Shown here one piece after another: positions 1 through 11,974 of a stretch of DNA of 64,000 nt. A program made the position numbers and the translations under genes. This stretch comes from Aptenodytes patagonicus (Eukaryota > Chordata > Aves > Sphenisciformes > Spheniscidae). The notes below the pieces were generated by a model, which had not been told where the DNA came from, searched no databases, and saw only the letters and a program-made list of their open reading frames with translations. The first letter of the stretch is position 1. Each line of letters begins with the position of its first letter. Location of the stretch: the NCBI RefSeq assembly GCF_965638725.1, contig NC_134970.1:5399001-5463000 (forward strand), written 5' to 3'.

Positions 1-1630
1 CAAATTCCAGCTTCATCGACTACTTCCTATGTGGCCTGAAATGAGTCACCACATCTCAGTCCCTCGGCTCCCCTCTGCGTGGAATGGGACTAGTGGGAAA
101 GGGAGCCCGAGCGCTGCAGGCACTACATGGGGAGCATCACCTTGGAGAGGAGCTACTAGGTGAGTGCTCATCACTAGTTTTACAGGCTCTGGACGCGAGA
201 CAGGGATCCTGAGTTATTACCTCCATTTGGGTAACTATTCACAGCCACCCCACCCTGAAAAACCATCTCTGGAAAACAAGTCCTCTCCATCCCCTGGTAC
301 ACAGCACGGCCCCGCATCCCACGGCGGAGACAAGGGCCCATTCAGAGCTGGCACACAAGGGACAGGCTCCTCTTGGGTCAACAGAGCTGGCCTGGTTTCT
401 GAGAGCTGCAGATGGTGCCCGGCGGTAAAACGAGCAGAGCCCAGCCGTGTAGGAGGGGGACGGCAGCCTGGTGCAGCTGGAAAGCGCGCTGGGAACCAGT
501 TGATGCTGGGGAAGCAGCAGCGACAGGCCCAGCTGGCAGGGGAGAGACGCAGAGATCCAGGGCAGAGGCTGAAACAACCACAGCACGGAGAGATCCTGGT
601 GGTGAAGTCTGACGAGGGGTGGGCTCGCCGCTGCAGCGACCGTCCCTCGTGGCTGGAAATGCTGAAAAGGCTCACTGTGTTTACCCACCAGCAATCAAGC
701 CTAGGAAAGAGTCTGCTGACTAATTAGCATCTAGGAGTCAGGACAGCTATTAAACAGAGGCACCCCCGTGGGTGGGCATAGCAAGCAGATTATCAGGAGT
801 AAGAAAAACAACCCCTCCAGATTAGCGCTGCTTCCCAATGACTCATGGCAGCTCCTTGCAGAAGAGGAGCTGGCAGAGCCTCTCTGATAACCCAGCACCA
901 AGCTCGCACCGTCTCGTGACGGCAGTCACAACGCTGCTCCTCTCTGCGCAGGGATCCACACGCTGCCAACGGGTGACTGCTTTGATTCACATGCGCAGGC
1001 CTGAAGTTCACAAGCCAAACGGATGATGTGTGTTAGACATAGAGGAGGGGATGTGGCAGCCAGCTCTGGGTGAAGAAACCCTTTCCTGGGGCTCTGAAGC
1101 AATCGGCCGATGCCTTCTCTGGCTAACGGCTGATACAACTGCAGAGGGTCCCACCTCCCAAGCAGCTCTTTTTAAAGAATGTGAACCCAGGCTCCCCCAG
1201 ACAAAGCATCCCAAGCTGATCTAAGTGCACAGCTCATCAGCCTATGCTCCCACACGAGCAGCTGAAGATGACAGTCTCGTTTCCAGCAGGCTACAGAGGC
1301 AGGGCTGAACACCACCGTCCTGCATTGGTGAGCTCCAACCGCTGCATGAAGCGGGTTCGCCCCCCGTTTGTCCCATCTTTGCCGATTCTCTGCCCTATCC
1401 ACCTGTGCAGTGGGTGTAAGAGGCTGGACAGGAGGAGTGCAAATGCTCCGAGGTGTGCAACAGGTGACTTCTAAGATACACGAGCACATGCACAACTGCC
1501 AGACGGCAGGTTTGTGCCGTAGTGTCTGTGGTACCCTCGATGTCTGATCCCACTCCTTTAGCTCACGTCCCTGCAGCTGACTTCCAGCAGATCCTGCAGC
1601 CCCACACAAAGGTGCGTTACCACATCCTAC

Positions 1631-1660
1631 TTTTACAGCTGAGAAAACTGAGGCAGGGGA
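1631..1660 (-). repeat. MIR-like (CORE-SINE) fragment
   Basis: The plus strand reads TTTTACAGCTGAGAAAACTG followed by AGGC. From memory this matches the antisense of the MIR consensus (TTTTACAGATGAGGAAACTG) with few changes. Only about 30 bases are convincing, so the element is a remnant. It is one of 13 places in the window with the core AAACTGAGGC. Confidence 0.55.
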
Positions 1661-3740
1661 GTGACACCACCAAGCGATGCTCAGTAACTTTATTTTCTCA
1701 CTCTTGTCTGGTTTTCCCTGATGCAGCTTGGCTAGATGAATCTGCTGTCTCCAAGCTTAACTCCCTGTCTGAAGCTGTCTTCACCTGCCTTTTGCATGGA
1801 CAGAAAGCTCAGGGAGGGCACTACCTTTCAGCAAACACACCACTGAGTCAGGAGCCGAGACCTAAGCTGATGCTGTGCTCCCAAACTGACTGGACGAGTC
1901 CCCTGTCCTGTCTCAGTTTAAGCTCTTTGGGACAGGCATTTCTTGTTACCCGTATGTTCAGTGTCTGGTACAACAGCTGTGGTATCTGCGTTATACCACT
2001 CACCAGGAGATCACCACAGGGTGTGGGTTATTGACACTGCAGCAGAAAGCATATCCATGAAACCTTAGTGCCACTTTGGACACAGAACATATTTATTCCT
2101 AGTAGACTCTGTTTCTCCCCTTTTAAAACAGCATTTAAATACCCCTCCGGAGCCTGGCTGCCCATCTCTCTAAAGAGCAGGAAATAAACAACCCATCGCA
2201 CACTAGACCAACCTGCCAACGCATCCCCAGAAAATTACTGGGGCGAGAATTCCCCATGCAAAAACCACAGGGCAGTACTGGAAACATGAAACAACATTTA
2301 CTAGTTCTGCCACCCTAAATCTACAGGGAAAAAGCACCAACTGAAAGCTAATACAACTAAGTGACCAAATGCACAAAGTGTCATGGAAAAGGAAGCTAAC
2401 ACAGTCTCCAAATCTTTACAAAGCCTCCCTCTGCCAGCTTGTCAGGGCAAAGAAAAGAGAGAGCCAAGAATCTGGACGGGAAGATCTCTCAAAGCTCAGA
2501 GAAAAAAGAAGAAAGGGAGCTTCATGTCTAGTGTCCATGGATGCAGCACATCCCACCTCCACCTTTTGTGGTTGTGTTGCCCAAGACCTGTCGGTAACCG
2601 TCCCTGGAAGGGACTGGCACGCAGGGTATTTAGAGGTGGTAACAAGGCTCCTGGACAGCAAGATATCTGCCAAGCAGCCAGTTAGGAGCAGGGGAGAACT
2701 TTGCCAAAAACTTGACATTGGAGTATATTGTCTGGGCAGGACCGGCTGCCTCCCAGACCGGTTCACCTGGTTTGAGCTTTCCAAGCCGAAGCTCGAAGTC
2801 ACCCACTGCAGAAGAGAGATGCTGTCTATGACCACCAGCTGGAAGCATGGCTGTGACCTCCGGGTAAGGGATGGGAGCAATCAGGAGACAAAATGACCCA
2901 GGAAGAGCACAGCATTTTCTTCCCCCATGAGCAGAAGAGGAGGAACGCGTAGTGCTCGTTGCTTTCCCTTTGCTTGCCACAGACCTGGATTGTCCCATCA
3001 ACCTGAGGGAGCCGGCGCAGAGACAAAGAACCGAGTGAAAGCACATTAGAAAGAGAGATTTAACTGGCCTAGCAGGATTTAAAGCCAACTAAGCATTTCA
3101 GAACTGCGTCCGCACACCGGGAGGGGAAGGGCAGGGTTCAGATAAGGCAAATGAGAGCAAACGTGAGGACCACCAGATGGGAACAGCACTTGTGAAAGCC
3201 TCCCCAGAGAGGTGGGTGCCCTCCCCCCACGGGAGCCTTGCTCCCAAGGCCTTGTAGAGAGCATCTCCTTCGTCACCACCAGCCTCCTCTTCCTAAACAC
3301 CACCTGAATCAGACACTTCACTCGTTTCTCCCATCCCCAGGTGCCTCGACAGGAACCGGGACATCACAGACAGAGGAACCAAAGCAGGGGAGGTGCACAC
3401 AGAGAGCACCCACAGTCCCTCGTATTGAGTAGAGGTGGACAAGGAATGACACCCCGCACAGGAGAGGATAACAGGGGGAGGCATGTGCGTTGGCAGGGGC
3501 ACCTGTTTGGGACAGAGTTGCTGCCACCCAAGGCGACAGCTCTAAGGGCTTCAGGAAGGGATGAGGTTTCTTCAATACCTGTGGAAAGAAGGACGGTACA
3601 GCCCTGGCTCCGAGGCCACCCCAGGGGGGCCTTCAAGGCCCTGACCCCCTCCACCCTGCTTTGCATGGGGTGGAGGGTGCACACAGGGGTCCCCGCAGCC
3701 CCCACACGGCCTGCCCTGCCCTACAGATGAGGGGGCAATC

Positions 3741-3960
3741 CTGGCGCTACCCTCGTCCCTTATAGAGGGGGACTTCCTCCAGCAAAATTCCCCTGCCCCA
3801 TAGCCTGGGGAGCCCTTGGCATCCCCCCTATTGCAGGGGGGAACCCCGGGGCCCCCAGCCAGCTCCCCTGCCCCATAGCCGGGGTGGATACCCCCGGTAT
3901 CCCCCCCCACCCTTGCAGGGGGGTACCGCGGGGCCCCCAGTCCCATAGCCAGGGCGGGTG
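3741..3960. repeat. Imperfect ~75-bp GC-rich tandem repeat in TBC1D22B intron 1
   Basis: The phrase CCCTGCCCCATAGCC recurs at about 3791 and 3866, and a shortened CAGTCCCATAGCC at about 3939, giving a period of about 75 bases. Each copy also carries a TTGCAGGGGGG-type run and a GGGGCCCCCAG block. An earlier CTTATAGAGGGGG at about 3760 may be the start of a further degenerate copy. It lies entirely within the intron. Confidence 0.6.
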
Positions 3961-4119
3961 CCCCTGACAGCCCCTTCCCAAGGCAGAGGAGCTGCTCCAG
4001 CTCCCCCACCCAACGCCCCTCAGCTGGGGAGGGGAGCTGCGACCCTTGCACCCCCTCCCCGGCGGGCGGAGGGGGCAAGGTACCGGTACCGGTACCGGCC
4101 GGGCCGGGTCCGCGCTCAC

Positions 4120-4175
4120 CTGCCCGGCAGCTTGGCGCTCCGCTTCCAGAACTGCCTGCCGCTCTCGGCCGCCAT
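4120..4175 (-). CDS. TBC1D22B: TBC1D22B, first coding exon (partial gene)
   Basis: The minus strand from ATG at 4175 encodes MAAESGRQFWKRSAKLPG plus the first two bases (AG) of a serine or arginine codon, then the donor GTGAGC. The human TBC1D22B N-terminus as I recall it is MAAENSKQFWKRSAKLPG followed by S, so 15 of 18 residues agree and the split-codon phase fits. TBC1D22B is a TBC-domain protein of the Rab GTPase-activating family; the TBC domain is encoded by later exons outside the window. The start codon sits in a good context (GCCGCCATGGCGG). The neighbour on the right is PIM1 in the same orientation, as in human. The close paralogue TBC1D22A is less likely, because the synteny with PIM1 favours 22B. 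Confidence 0.88.
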
Positions 4176-4450
4176 GGCGGAGGGGAGGGGCGGGCCCGGC
4201 CGGCCAGCCAGCGAGCGAGCGAGCCCACCGGCCGGCCGGCCCCGCGGCGCAGCGGCGGAGCGCGGAGGAAGGCGGCGGCCCCCCGCAGGCCGCCTCACCG
4301 CCGCCCGCCCGCAGCCCCCGGCGGCGCCATCTTGGGTGCGGGCGGGGAGAGCGCCGCCATTGGCCGCTTCGGGCAAGGCGTTGCGGATCGGCCAATCGCG
4401 AGCGAGAAGAGGGAGTGACGTAGGGTGAAAGGGCGGGGCCTTCAGGGCTG
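4176..4450 (-). promoter_or_regulatory. TBC1D22B: TBC1D22B CpG-island promoter and 5' UTR
   Basis: This CpG-dense block lies directly upstream of the TBC1D22B start. On the minus strand CAAGATGGCGC (4333-4323) is a YY1-type motif. CCAATGGCGGC (about 4364-4354) combines a CCAAT box with a YY1-like half. GGCCAATC on the plus strand near 4385 is a second CCAAT box in the opposite direction. TGACGTAG near 4417 is CRE-like. There is no TATA box. The exact start site cannot be read from sequence. Confidence 0.65.
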
Positions 4451-6642
4451 GAGGCGGGGCTGCGTGAGGCGGGAGAGACCATCGGGGGGGGGGGGGGAGG
4501 AGGGGATAAACCATCCCGCCCCGGGTGGGAGGAGGGTGGAGCAAACCACTAGCACTGAGGGGCATGGAGTGGGGCGCGAAAGCGGCGCTGAGGCGGTGGT
4601 GCCTCCGTGGGCCGGGGGACAGGGGGGACCCTGAAGAGGGGAGGGCGGGTAGGGTTAAACACCGCCCTGGGGAAGGGGAGAGACCACTTACGCTGCGGGG
4701 GGGGGGGGGGGGGGGGCACGCCCTGCAAGCACCTGGGCGAAACCATCGGGAGAGGACGGGGGGAAGCGGGTTAAACCACCCACAGGGCCGCGGGGAGGAG
4801 CCGGTGGACAGAACCACGCGCGGGGCGGGAGGGACACACTGTGTGGTGACAGGGCCCGGCTGGGTCCCTGTGGCACCCCGGGGTGGCTCCGCCGGCACCC
4901 ACGGCTGTCATGGTCCCCTCAAGGATTCAAGGGCACTTGGGGCCATTTCCAGCCCCCAGCCGAGCCCCGGTGCCCGGGTGTTCCCTCATAACGACAACCG
5001 GGGTGAGGGAGGAGCTGCCGTTATGGGGCAAGCCGTGAGGCGCAAGTGGTCACCCCCTGAATAAACGGGGATAAAGGGAAAAAACCCACAGGTGTCAAAA
5101 AAACCCACAAACTTCCCAGGTGACATGGGACCCTGCCAGCCCCCAGGGCGCTGCCATCCCTCTCATGCCCTGAGGAGAAACCCCGCCGCAGGGGTGGCCG
5201 GCAGCCATCGGGCCTCGATGGCGCCGGGCGTGGGCAGAGCGGGACGGGGCCTGCTGTCACCGGCGTCCCCGGGCTGTGGGGACGTGGGGACCTCCCGCTC
5301 CTGGGGGAAACGTGCGATGACCCCTGGTGAATTAGCAGCCGCCTCTGACGGTCAGGCCGCTGGCATGGCCGTGCCCCACACGAGTCAGTTCCTCACGAGG
5401 CGCCTCAGTTTCCCCTGTTTGCAAAGGGCAGGGCAATGGCAGGAGGGGAGCTGGGCGTCCCTCAGGGTATCTCAGGTGTTGGGGTCATCGGAAAAGGGAT
5501 GATTATCACCCCCCAGCTCAGCCTCCTGGCTAGGGTGGATGCACAAGGCTCTTGCCATCCCCTCAGGGTCGGGTCCCGGCTCGGTGGGATCATGGCTCCT
5601 ACTGGGCACTCGGGGAGAGGCTTGGAGAGGCTTTTAGGATACAGGAGGGCCGGTAGCACTCAAAAAAGGGAAGAAAAATTAAAAAGCAGAAGCATTTCTG
5701 CAAAACCATCCTGTTTTGGGAGGACGGGGCTGACGGCAGAGGGCGGCACAGGCTCGTCGCTGGTGCCTCACCGCAGGGCCTGGCCTGGCACCTGGGTGCT
5801 CTGCCCTGACCCAACCTGTTATTGCTCTTTCCCTCTCCATCAGCTGCTTTCGAGGTACAGGGAGATATTTCGGGGGGCAGAGCGAGCCCAAGACCGTGGC
5901 AGCGAGCCCAGGATCTCCAGCAGCGAGCCCAGGATCTCTGACAGCTTTCGATTCTGAACGAGAACGAAAGCCGAGAGAGGAGTCGGTTCCTTTTCCCGTC
6001 CTGAAGCTGAAGCAGAGAAGGGAAACTTAAGAGCTGGCAAAAATAGAGCATTTCGAGGCACCCAGCTGCAGGGAGATCACTGCCCTCCTGGTCAGGAGGT
6101 GCTGTGTTGGACTAGGAAAGTTTCCAGAAAGGAGCTGGTCCCAACAGGGAGACATCCAGGGTGGAAACGCCACTCCTTCCACCCAGAGTTAAAAACCTGT
6201 GGGCTACAAGGTGCGACAAACAGGGGTATCGCAAATCACTTCATCCCCTAACATGACGGCAAACTCTGAGAAATGGAAACCATCCCACACCGGAGCGGGA
6301 GCCCTCGGTGTTGGTGGGAGGCTGAGCACGCCGGAGAGTCTGTCCGTCTGTCCTAGTCACTTTTGGCATCCACACAGCCCTGCAAAGCCTCCTTTGGATG
6401 CCTGCCGTCCCCTCCGTCTAGGCAGGGTGGGTTGGCTTTGCTGTCGCCTCTCACCCTGGGGGATAGATCCTCCTTGGAGGCGTTTTCCCTCCCGCTTTTC
6501 CGTGGCAATTCACACATCGTCTTCTTGTGCTTCATTTATTGGCTTTATTGAAGACTTTGGAAACACCCCGCTAGAGAGACAGGAGAGTGACCCCTCCGCC
6601 CTGGCAAGGGAAGGTGGCTCATTGTCTCCGCTCTGCCCACAT

Positions 6643-6712
6643 CATAGAATCATAGAATCATTGAGGTTGGAAAAGACCTCTAAGATCATCGAGTCCATCC
6701 TGCTCCTCTCCT
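6643..6712 (-). mobile_element. CR1 LINE 3'-end fragment
   Basis: The plus strand carries two tandem CATAGAAT octamers followed by GAGGTTGGAAAAGACC and AAGATCATCGAGTCCA. This is the reverse complement of the 3' terminus of avian CR1 retrotransposons, which end in ATTCTATG-type octamer repeats. The copy is 5'-truncated to about 70 bases, the usual state of CR1 in birds. It has no coding capacity and indicates an avian or reptilian host. Confidence 0.9.
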
Positions 6713-9569
6713 CAAAAAGAGAGAAAATCCACCAGGAGGATGGGGGAAAGGACTGAAATCCAAGTCCTCGGCATCCACGGCTGTGCTTCGATTGCCGTCA
6801 GGTCTCAGCCGGTGACGGCAGGAGCCAACCTGGGCCAAATCGATGTGCTTTGGGGGGGATCTACACGCACCCATGCATCTGTGCAGCCATGCACACACAC
6901 AGGGATGCTACAGCGAGCAATCTACTACCAGTAGTAGCCTGGCACCGAGATTACGGCTGCCGTGCAACATCCGTGCCGTGTGGTTGGCAGCGCGGGGGCG
7001 GTTTCCGTTGGGGTCGATACCCATGGCTTACGAGGCTGCGTGTGTGTGCCGGGGGGCCCAGCCCCTGCCTGCCCATTTCGGGGGGGGGGGGGGGGGGGGA
7101 GATGAAGAATTTCAACAGGGGTTGACCTGAAATGACATTTTGCCGCTTCTGTTTTTCTCACAGCTTTCGCAGCGGGGCGAGATCTCTGTCCCTGCAACCC
7201 GCTCGCCCTTCGAATGCACACATGTGCGCCTGTGTGTCATTTCAGGTTAACTGAAGTGGCTGCTTCAGTTTGAAACAGGAGCCGTTGTTTCATTTTTCGG
7301 GTCGCTTAACCCCCTCCTAACTGTAATAAACACGGTGATTAAGGACACAGAAATATTACTCTGGAGGAAGGGGACCCAAAAGCTTGGAAAATGATGAAAA
7401 AACCCACTCTGATTATCCCTTTTAAAAATATGTTTCTTTAGCTGAAGCTGCTAAATTTGACTCACCTTTACACACTGGAAGGGTTTTGTGGTTTTTTTGG
7501 TTTTTTGTTTTTTTTTTACAGTGAATAAAGTGTTTTTTCCTCATAAAAACCCCCACCAACTCTCAGGTCGAGTGATGCAGTTCTGGTGTGTCACGGAGGC
7601 AGGGTTAGCGCAGATCTCACTCTCGGGAAGGTCGGTGTAAACCCCAAAACATGAGACTTGGGTTTCGAGCGGGGCTCCAGGTGCCTGAAACCAGCACCTG
7701 GCCCCCCTCGCCCTCACAGCACAGGGCGGGAGGTTCGGAGGAGGTCTGGGAAGGGACACGTTTCACCCCGGGTTCATGGTGAGAGGGGCGCAGGGTTTTG
7801 GTCTCGGCTCCTGGAGGACTAAATCCCCTGCCCAGGGGACGTGGGGACATCGGGGATCTGAAGCTGGGAGCTCCTCCGCGGCCCGTCCCAGCCCGAGGAG
7901 GGATAGGGCAGGGAAAGGCAGGCAAGCCCAAGCTCCACCACAAAAGATCTCCAGCGAGTTGGGGCACCGTGCCTCAGTTTCCCCAAGTGCCCCGTGGAGG
8001 TAATGCTATTGCCACACAGGCCATCAGCAAAGCACTCGGAAACCAACTTCCACAAAGCTTCATTACCAGGGAGCTGGAGCCTTGGGACACCTGGTTTGCT
8101 GATAATTCACCTCGTCCGAAGGCAGGTGTTTAAAATAGCTCCTGTGACTCACTGTGCCGAGAAGGGCCAAAGGGTTTCAGACACCGCCTCGGGGGCAGCT
8201 GGATGTTTTCCTTGCGACAGGATACCAGGCAAGATGCCACCTCCGAGTCTCCTGCTCTTCGGGTCCCTGTGGCAAGCCCGGCCCCTGCTCCCCGGGAGGC
8301 TTTTCTCCTCGGTGCTCAACTGCGTTTTTCCAGCCGTGTCTAGACGTTTGGCTGTTGCTCATCTCCCATTTCCAGAAGGGGATGTGGAAAATAGAAACGT
8401 CCCTTTTGCTGTGGCTCCAGGCTCCCCTGGCCAGTCCTTTCTGCGTGGCCAAGCACCTTAGCTGGGGATGGACGTGTACAGGAAGCCACAGGTGTGATGA
8501 GCACTGGCCCTTTGCAAGTCCTCAGTCATCCGTGGGACTCCAGTGCTCCCAGAACGGGAGGTCCAACGGCCTGAAATCTCATCCCGGTCCTGCTTTATCC
8601 TTTTTTTCCGCTTTCTGAACTGTGGATACTTCACCTGCTGACACTGGGGAGCGATAAAAGTTGTGAAAGGGAGGTGGGAGAGCGATGCTGGCTCCGAATC
8701 GCTTCCCACTGGGTAACTCCTGCGGCTTCGTCCTCCTCTCCTGTCACAGCTGACGGCCCCGAAGGGCAGTGAACATCCCCCCACCAAGGAGAAACGAGGG
8801 GTGAAAAGGCCTTTTCCTTTCCTCCAACCCCCGCGTGCAGTCCCCATGCCACGATGCGATGGCGATGGGTGTCGTGGAGGGAAGCAACGGGCAGCCGATG
8901 CTGCAGCTGCCCGTGGTCCTTTCCCCGTCTGGGACACGAATCTGGCGGCTCTCAGCCGGGTGAAGGTATTACTGCACAGGAAGGGCTGGTGCACAGGGGA
9001 TCAAACACGCAGCGATCCTTTTCCAACAACCAAACCTTGGATGCAGCCAGTGGCCCCGGCAGGACAAGACAGTACCGGGGCAAGCGGGATCTTGCCAGGG
9101 GACGCGATGGCACCGTTCCCTTCCTGCAGCCACAAGCCCGGCGGGGGCAAAATCATCAGCAACAGGCGGAAACGAAGTGCCTATCAGCACCCCAGCCCCG
9201 TGCCGGACCTGCTCGGCCTTTCTGCGGCGAGTTTTCTAAGAAACACCACAGCAGTCAGCAAGCGTTTACGGGAAGGGTGGGCCGAGCTCAGCCTGCAGCC
9301 GGGGCAGCTGCGATAGCGTTTCGGTGGTGCCGGGGGGGGGGGGAATGACAGTGGCCACCCGAGGGGCTTGGGCTCCTTGCGGTAGCAGGCAGTGTGGCGG
9401 AGAGGGTTTCTTTTGTGTAAGAGCAGCTTCCCGGATGGTCCGGGGAAAAAGCAAAAGAGGAGGTTAAATACAAACCACATCTCAAAATAGGCCTAAACTT
9501 TGAAAGCGTTTGGAGCTGCGCTTCCTGCTTCTAGCAGCCCCGAGGAGGAGATGAAAGATGCAGCTGAGT

Positions 9570-9626
9570 TAAAAAAAAGAAAAAAAAAGAAAAAAAAAGA
9601 AGAAAAAAAAAGAAAAACAAACAAAC
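9570..9626. repeat. (AAAAAAAAG)n homopurine tract
   Basis: About 55 bases of A-runs broken by single G residues, ending in an (AAAC)n stretch. It is a simple low-complexity tract and possibly a decayed poly(A) tail; no element body was recognised beside it. Confidence 0.8.
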
Positions 9627-10735
9627 AGAGTTAACACTTTCTGCTGAAGGCAGAGGCACAGCGGTGACACAGCACACCAGGTCACCCCACGAGGCTGGGA
9701 CGTGGCTCCAGGATCCCCGGTTCCCTCCGACAGCGGCCCCACGGCTCAGAGAGCCATGCTGGCAAGCCCGGGTGACCCAGGGAAAGGGGGAACTCTCTGG
9801 GCATGGGGGTTTTAAGCAAGAAAGCCATGGGGCAGGCCAAGGAAAGCCCTGTTCTGCGTCAGATCTGGCCATGGGACTTGCAAAGTAACTTGCAGAAGGG
9901 GAAACATGCCCCTTCCTTGGAGTAGGAGACACACAGCCCTGTGTGCACACAGCAGCAGGTGCTCCATGAGGTCAAGCAGGAACAGAGCTTCAAAATGCAG
10001 CACATTTAATTAATTTATATAAAAAAAAAAAACCACCAAAAAAAAAAACCCCCCACCAAAAAACACCACCCCTGAAGCTGAAGCGCCGTGGAGCTGGGAA
10101 GTGGGGTTTGACAGTTTGGAGGGTAAAAGCTCGAGCGAAGCGTTACCGCTGCTGACTGATAGCGACCAACTTCTCGTAATCCGAAGATCGACTTCCTCTC
10201 GCTCCGCGCTCGCCGCGGCCGAGCTGGAGGTGGGGACAGCCCACCGGCGGCTTTCTTCACCCACCAGCACCTGACATGCAACACCCGCTCCGCGCCAACA
10301 GAGCCGGAGCAACAGGATCTGCCTTACCAAAATTTAATTTGGCTGACAACATCCGGCGTTTCGTCAGGTTGCTTTGATCTTTGTTTACTTGCCATCCCCG
10401 GCACATGCTCCGCACCAGCCTGCGGATGAATGGAAACGAAAAGGGCTCCACACCCCTTTGATCTCTCCCAGGAGACCTACCAGGAGCAGCCGGCCCTGGA
10501 AACACCCCGCCAAGGGCCGGATCCAGCCTTCCCCATGGTGCTTTCGGCTGGCTGGTCCTGGTTAACGCCGCTCGGCAAGCCTTCGGGTGGGACCTTTGGA
10601 GTTAAGTCTTGGCTGGAGACAAACCAGCGGTCCCCACGGTAGCCACGGCGTGGTCACCGGTACCCAGCGTGCTCCCAGCATCCTTCATCCCGCCCCGCAA
10701 TAAAGGGATGTCTCCATCACATCAAGTGGTTTGTT

Positions 10736-10741
10736 TTTATT
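10736..10741 (-). terminator. PIM1: PIM1 polyadenylation signal
   Basis: The minus strand reads AATAAA here (TTTATT on plus), about 1.23 kb downstream of the PIM1 stop codon. A T/G-rich stretch (TTGATGTGATGG) follows at about 10.72 kb. Cleavage is therefore expected at about 10,715-10,725. Alternative upstream signals cannot be excluded. Confidence 0.6.
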
Positions 10742-11974
10742 TAAAACCGCATAAAAAAAATAAGATTTCTGAATTCCCCTGTACAATATTAACTATTAAC
10801 AAAAAAACCCGCCGGCTACACACTTGGTTACACGTAAAGACTCGACAGCGCGGACAGCTCGGGCCGGCTCCCCCCTCCCCAGCCCCAGACAAGACACCCG
10901 TGGGGAAAACCAAAACTCATCTGCAAACTGAGATCTGCACGTGGCAAGGAAACGACAGCAACCAGAACTATGTACACAGACAGCTGGGGAGCAGGCAGCC
11001 GCTCCGCACCTCCGCCAGACATCCGACAGAAACGCTACGGACCCGGGGATGGACACAGGACAGACACGGAGGGAAGACCCGAATGGAAAACCGGGGGATC
11101 AGCAGCTGTAGAAGCAAGGCGTGGGCTGGAAACCCACGTGAATTATAAATAAATAAATAAGTTATCCTATCGGCTAGAACTCTTCCTTTAAAAAACAAAA
11201 ACAAATTCATGAAAATAAATTAAAAACAAAAACTGGAAAAAAAAGAAAAAAGGTAAAATGTTATCACTATTAACAACTGTACATCAAGCTTTGCTCCTAT
11301 ATAACTTTGTACACATTTACAGCTCTGTTGGTTTGCATTGTTTGTGCATTCGTGAGGGCACAGGGAAGCAAAGAACCCCAGAAAATCCACGCGAGATGGA
11401 GGCACGGGAGGCGAGGCATCGCCTGCTTGGCTCCCAAGCATCTTCTGACCTGTTTTCTTTTGGAAAAGGGAAAAGGAACTATATACCCAGGCGAGTCTTG
11501 GAAAAGCAGCAGTGTAGGAAAATTCAAGTATTTCCTCCAGCACAGCCCACATCGCAACTGAAGGCACTCGAGCACGGTGACAGCGGAGAAGAGACAGCCA
11601 TTCGGCCACGGTACCTGCCCTCCCCCCCCAGTCAGTTTTCCCCCGTCGGAGCTTTTCTCGCAATAAGGTCTCTGATCCTCTCGCGGTCCCGAATTCAGCA
11701 GGTCAGGAAGACACCTGGGAGCCCCCAAAACCAGAACCCAAACCAAAAAAAAAAAAATTTACTGGCAAAACATCAAATGAGACAGGATGATTCAGATGGA
11801 GTCCAGGACAGCTGGGTTGGATGGTGGCCACCAGCGCTTGGAAGACCAGGTCTCCAGCCCAGCTCCAGGACAAGATGTGCGTGTTCCCATCTGATGATCC
11901 CTGCTCAGTGCTACGGTCACGAGGAAGAAGTCTGGTTTTCTTTGCTTCTTATGGCCAGGAGATGCGTGGAGCTG
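10742..11974 (-). other. PIM1: PIM1 3' untranslated region
   Basis: This follows the PIM1 stop and runs to the AATAAA signal. It is AT-rich in the middle (11.14-11.34 kb), unlike its GC-rich surroundings. That part holds an AU-rich element and a T-rich block. Its length, about 1.2 kb, suits a PIM1 3' UTR. No coding frame in it resembles a known protein. Confidence 0.65.
11141..11160 (-). promoter_or_regulatory. PIM1: AU-rich element in PIM1 3' UTR
   Basis: The transcript strand reads TTATTTATTTATTTATAATT, with three overlapping AUUUA pentamers and two UUAUUUAUU nonamers. This matches the class of AU-rich elements bound by TTP-type and HuR-type proteins. PIM1 mRNA is known to be short-lived in other vertebrates, which fits. 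Confidence 0.7.

Larger units (their letters stand above)
1..4119 (-). other. TBC1D22B: TBC1D22B intron 1 (partial)
   Basis: This is the part of intron 1 that lies downstream of the first coding exon on the minus strand. It opens with the splice donor GTGAGC at 4119-4114. I looked for the expected second exon, which in the human protein continues with SIQPVYG, and found no such reading frame on the minus strand, so exon 2 lies beyond the left edge. The intron holds a MIR-like fragment near 1.63-1.66 kb and a GC-rich tandem repeat at about 3.74-3.96 kb. A short (TACCGG)3 run sits at 4081-4098 beside the donor. No other gene was recognised. Confidence 0.8.
4451..10715. other. Intergenic spacer between TBC1D22B and PIM1
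   Basis: No recognisable gene was found on either strand. Human TMEM217 occupies this interval, but nothing resembling its product was seen. The spacer holds poly(G) runs at 4484-4497, 4697-4716 and 7080-7099. It also has a triple ~20-bp repeat near 5.88-5.94 kb, a CR1 fragment near 6.65 kb, an A-rich purine tract near 9.6 kb, and MIR-like cores at 5402-5411 and 7971-7980. Confidence 0.6.

Noticed and set aside
4451-10715. TMEM217 expected between TBC1D22B and PIM1 by human synteny
   Set aside because: No frame on either strand resembles its membrane-spanning product, so it is absent here or too divergent to see.
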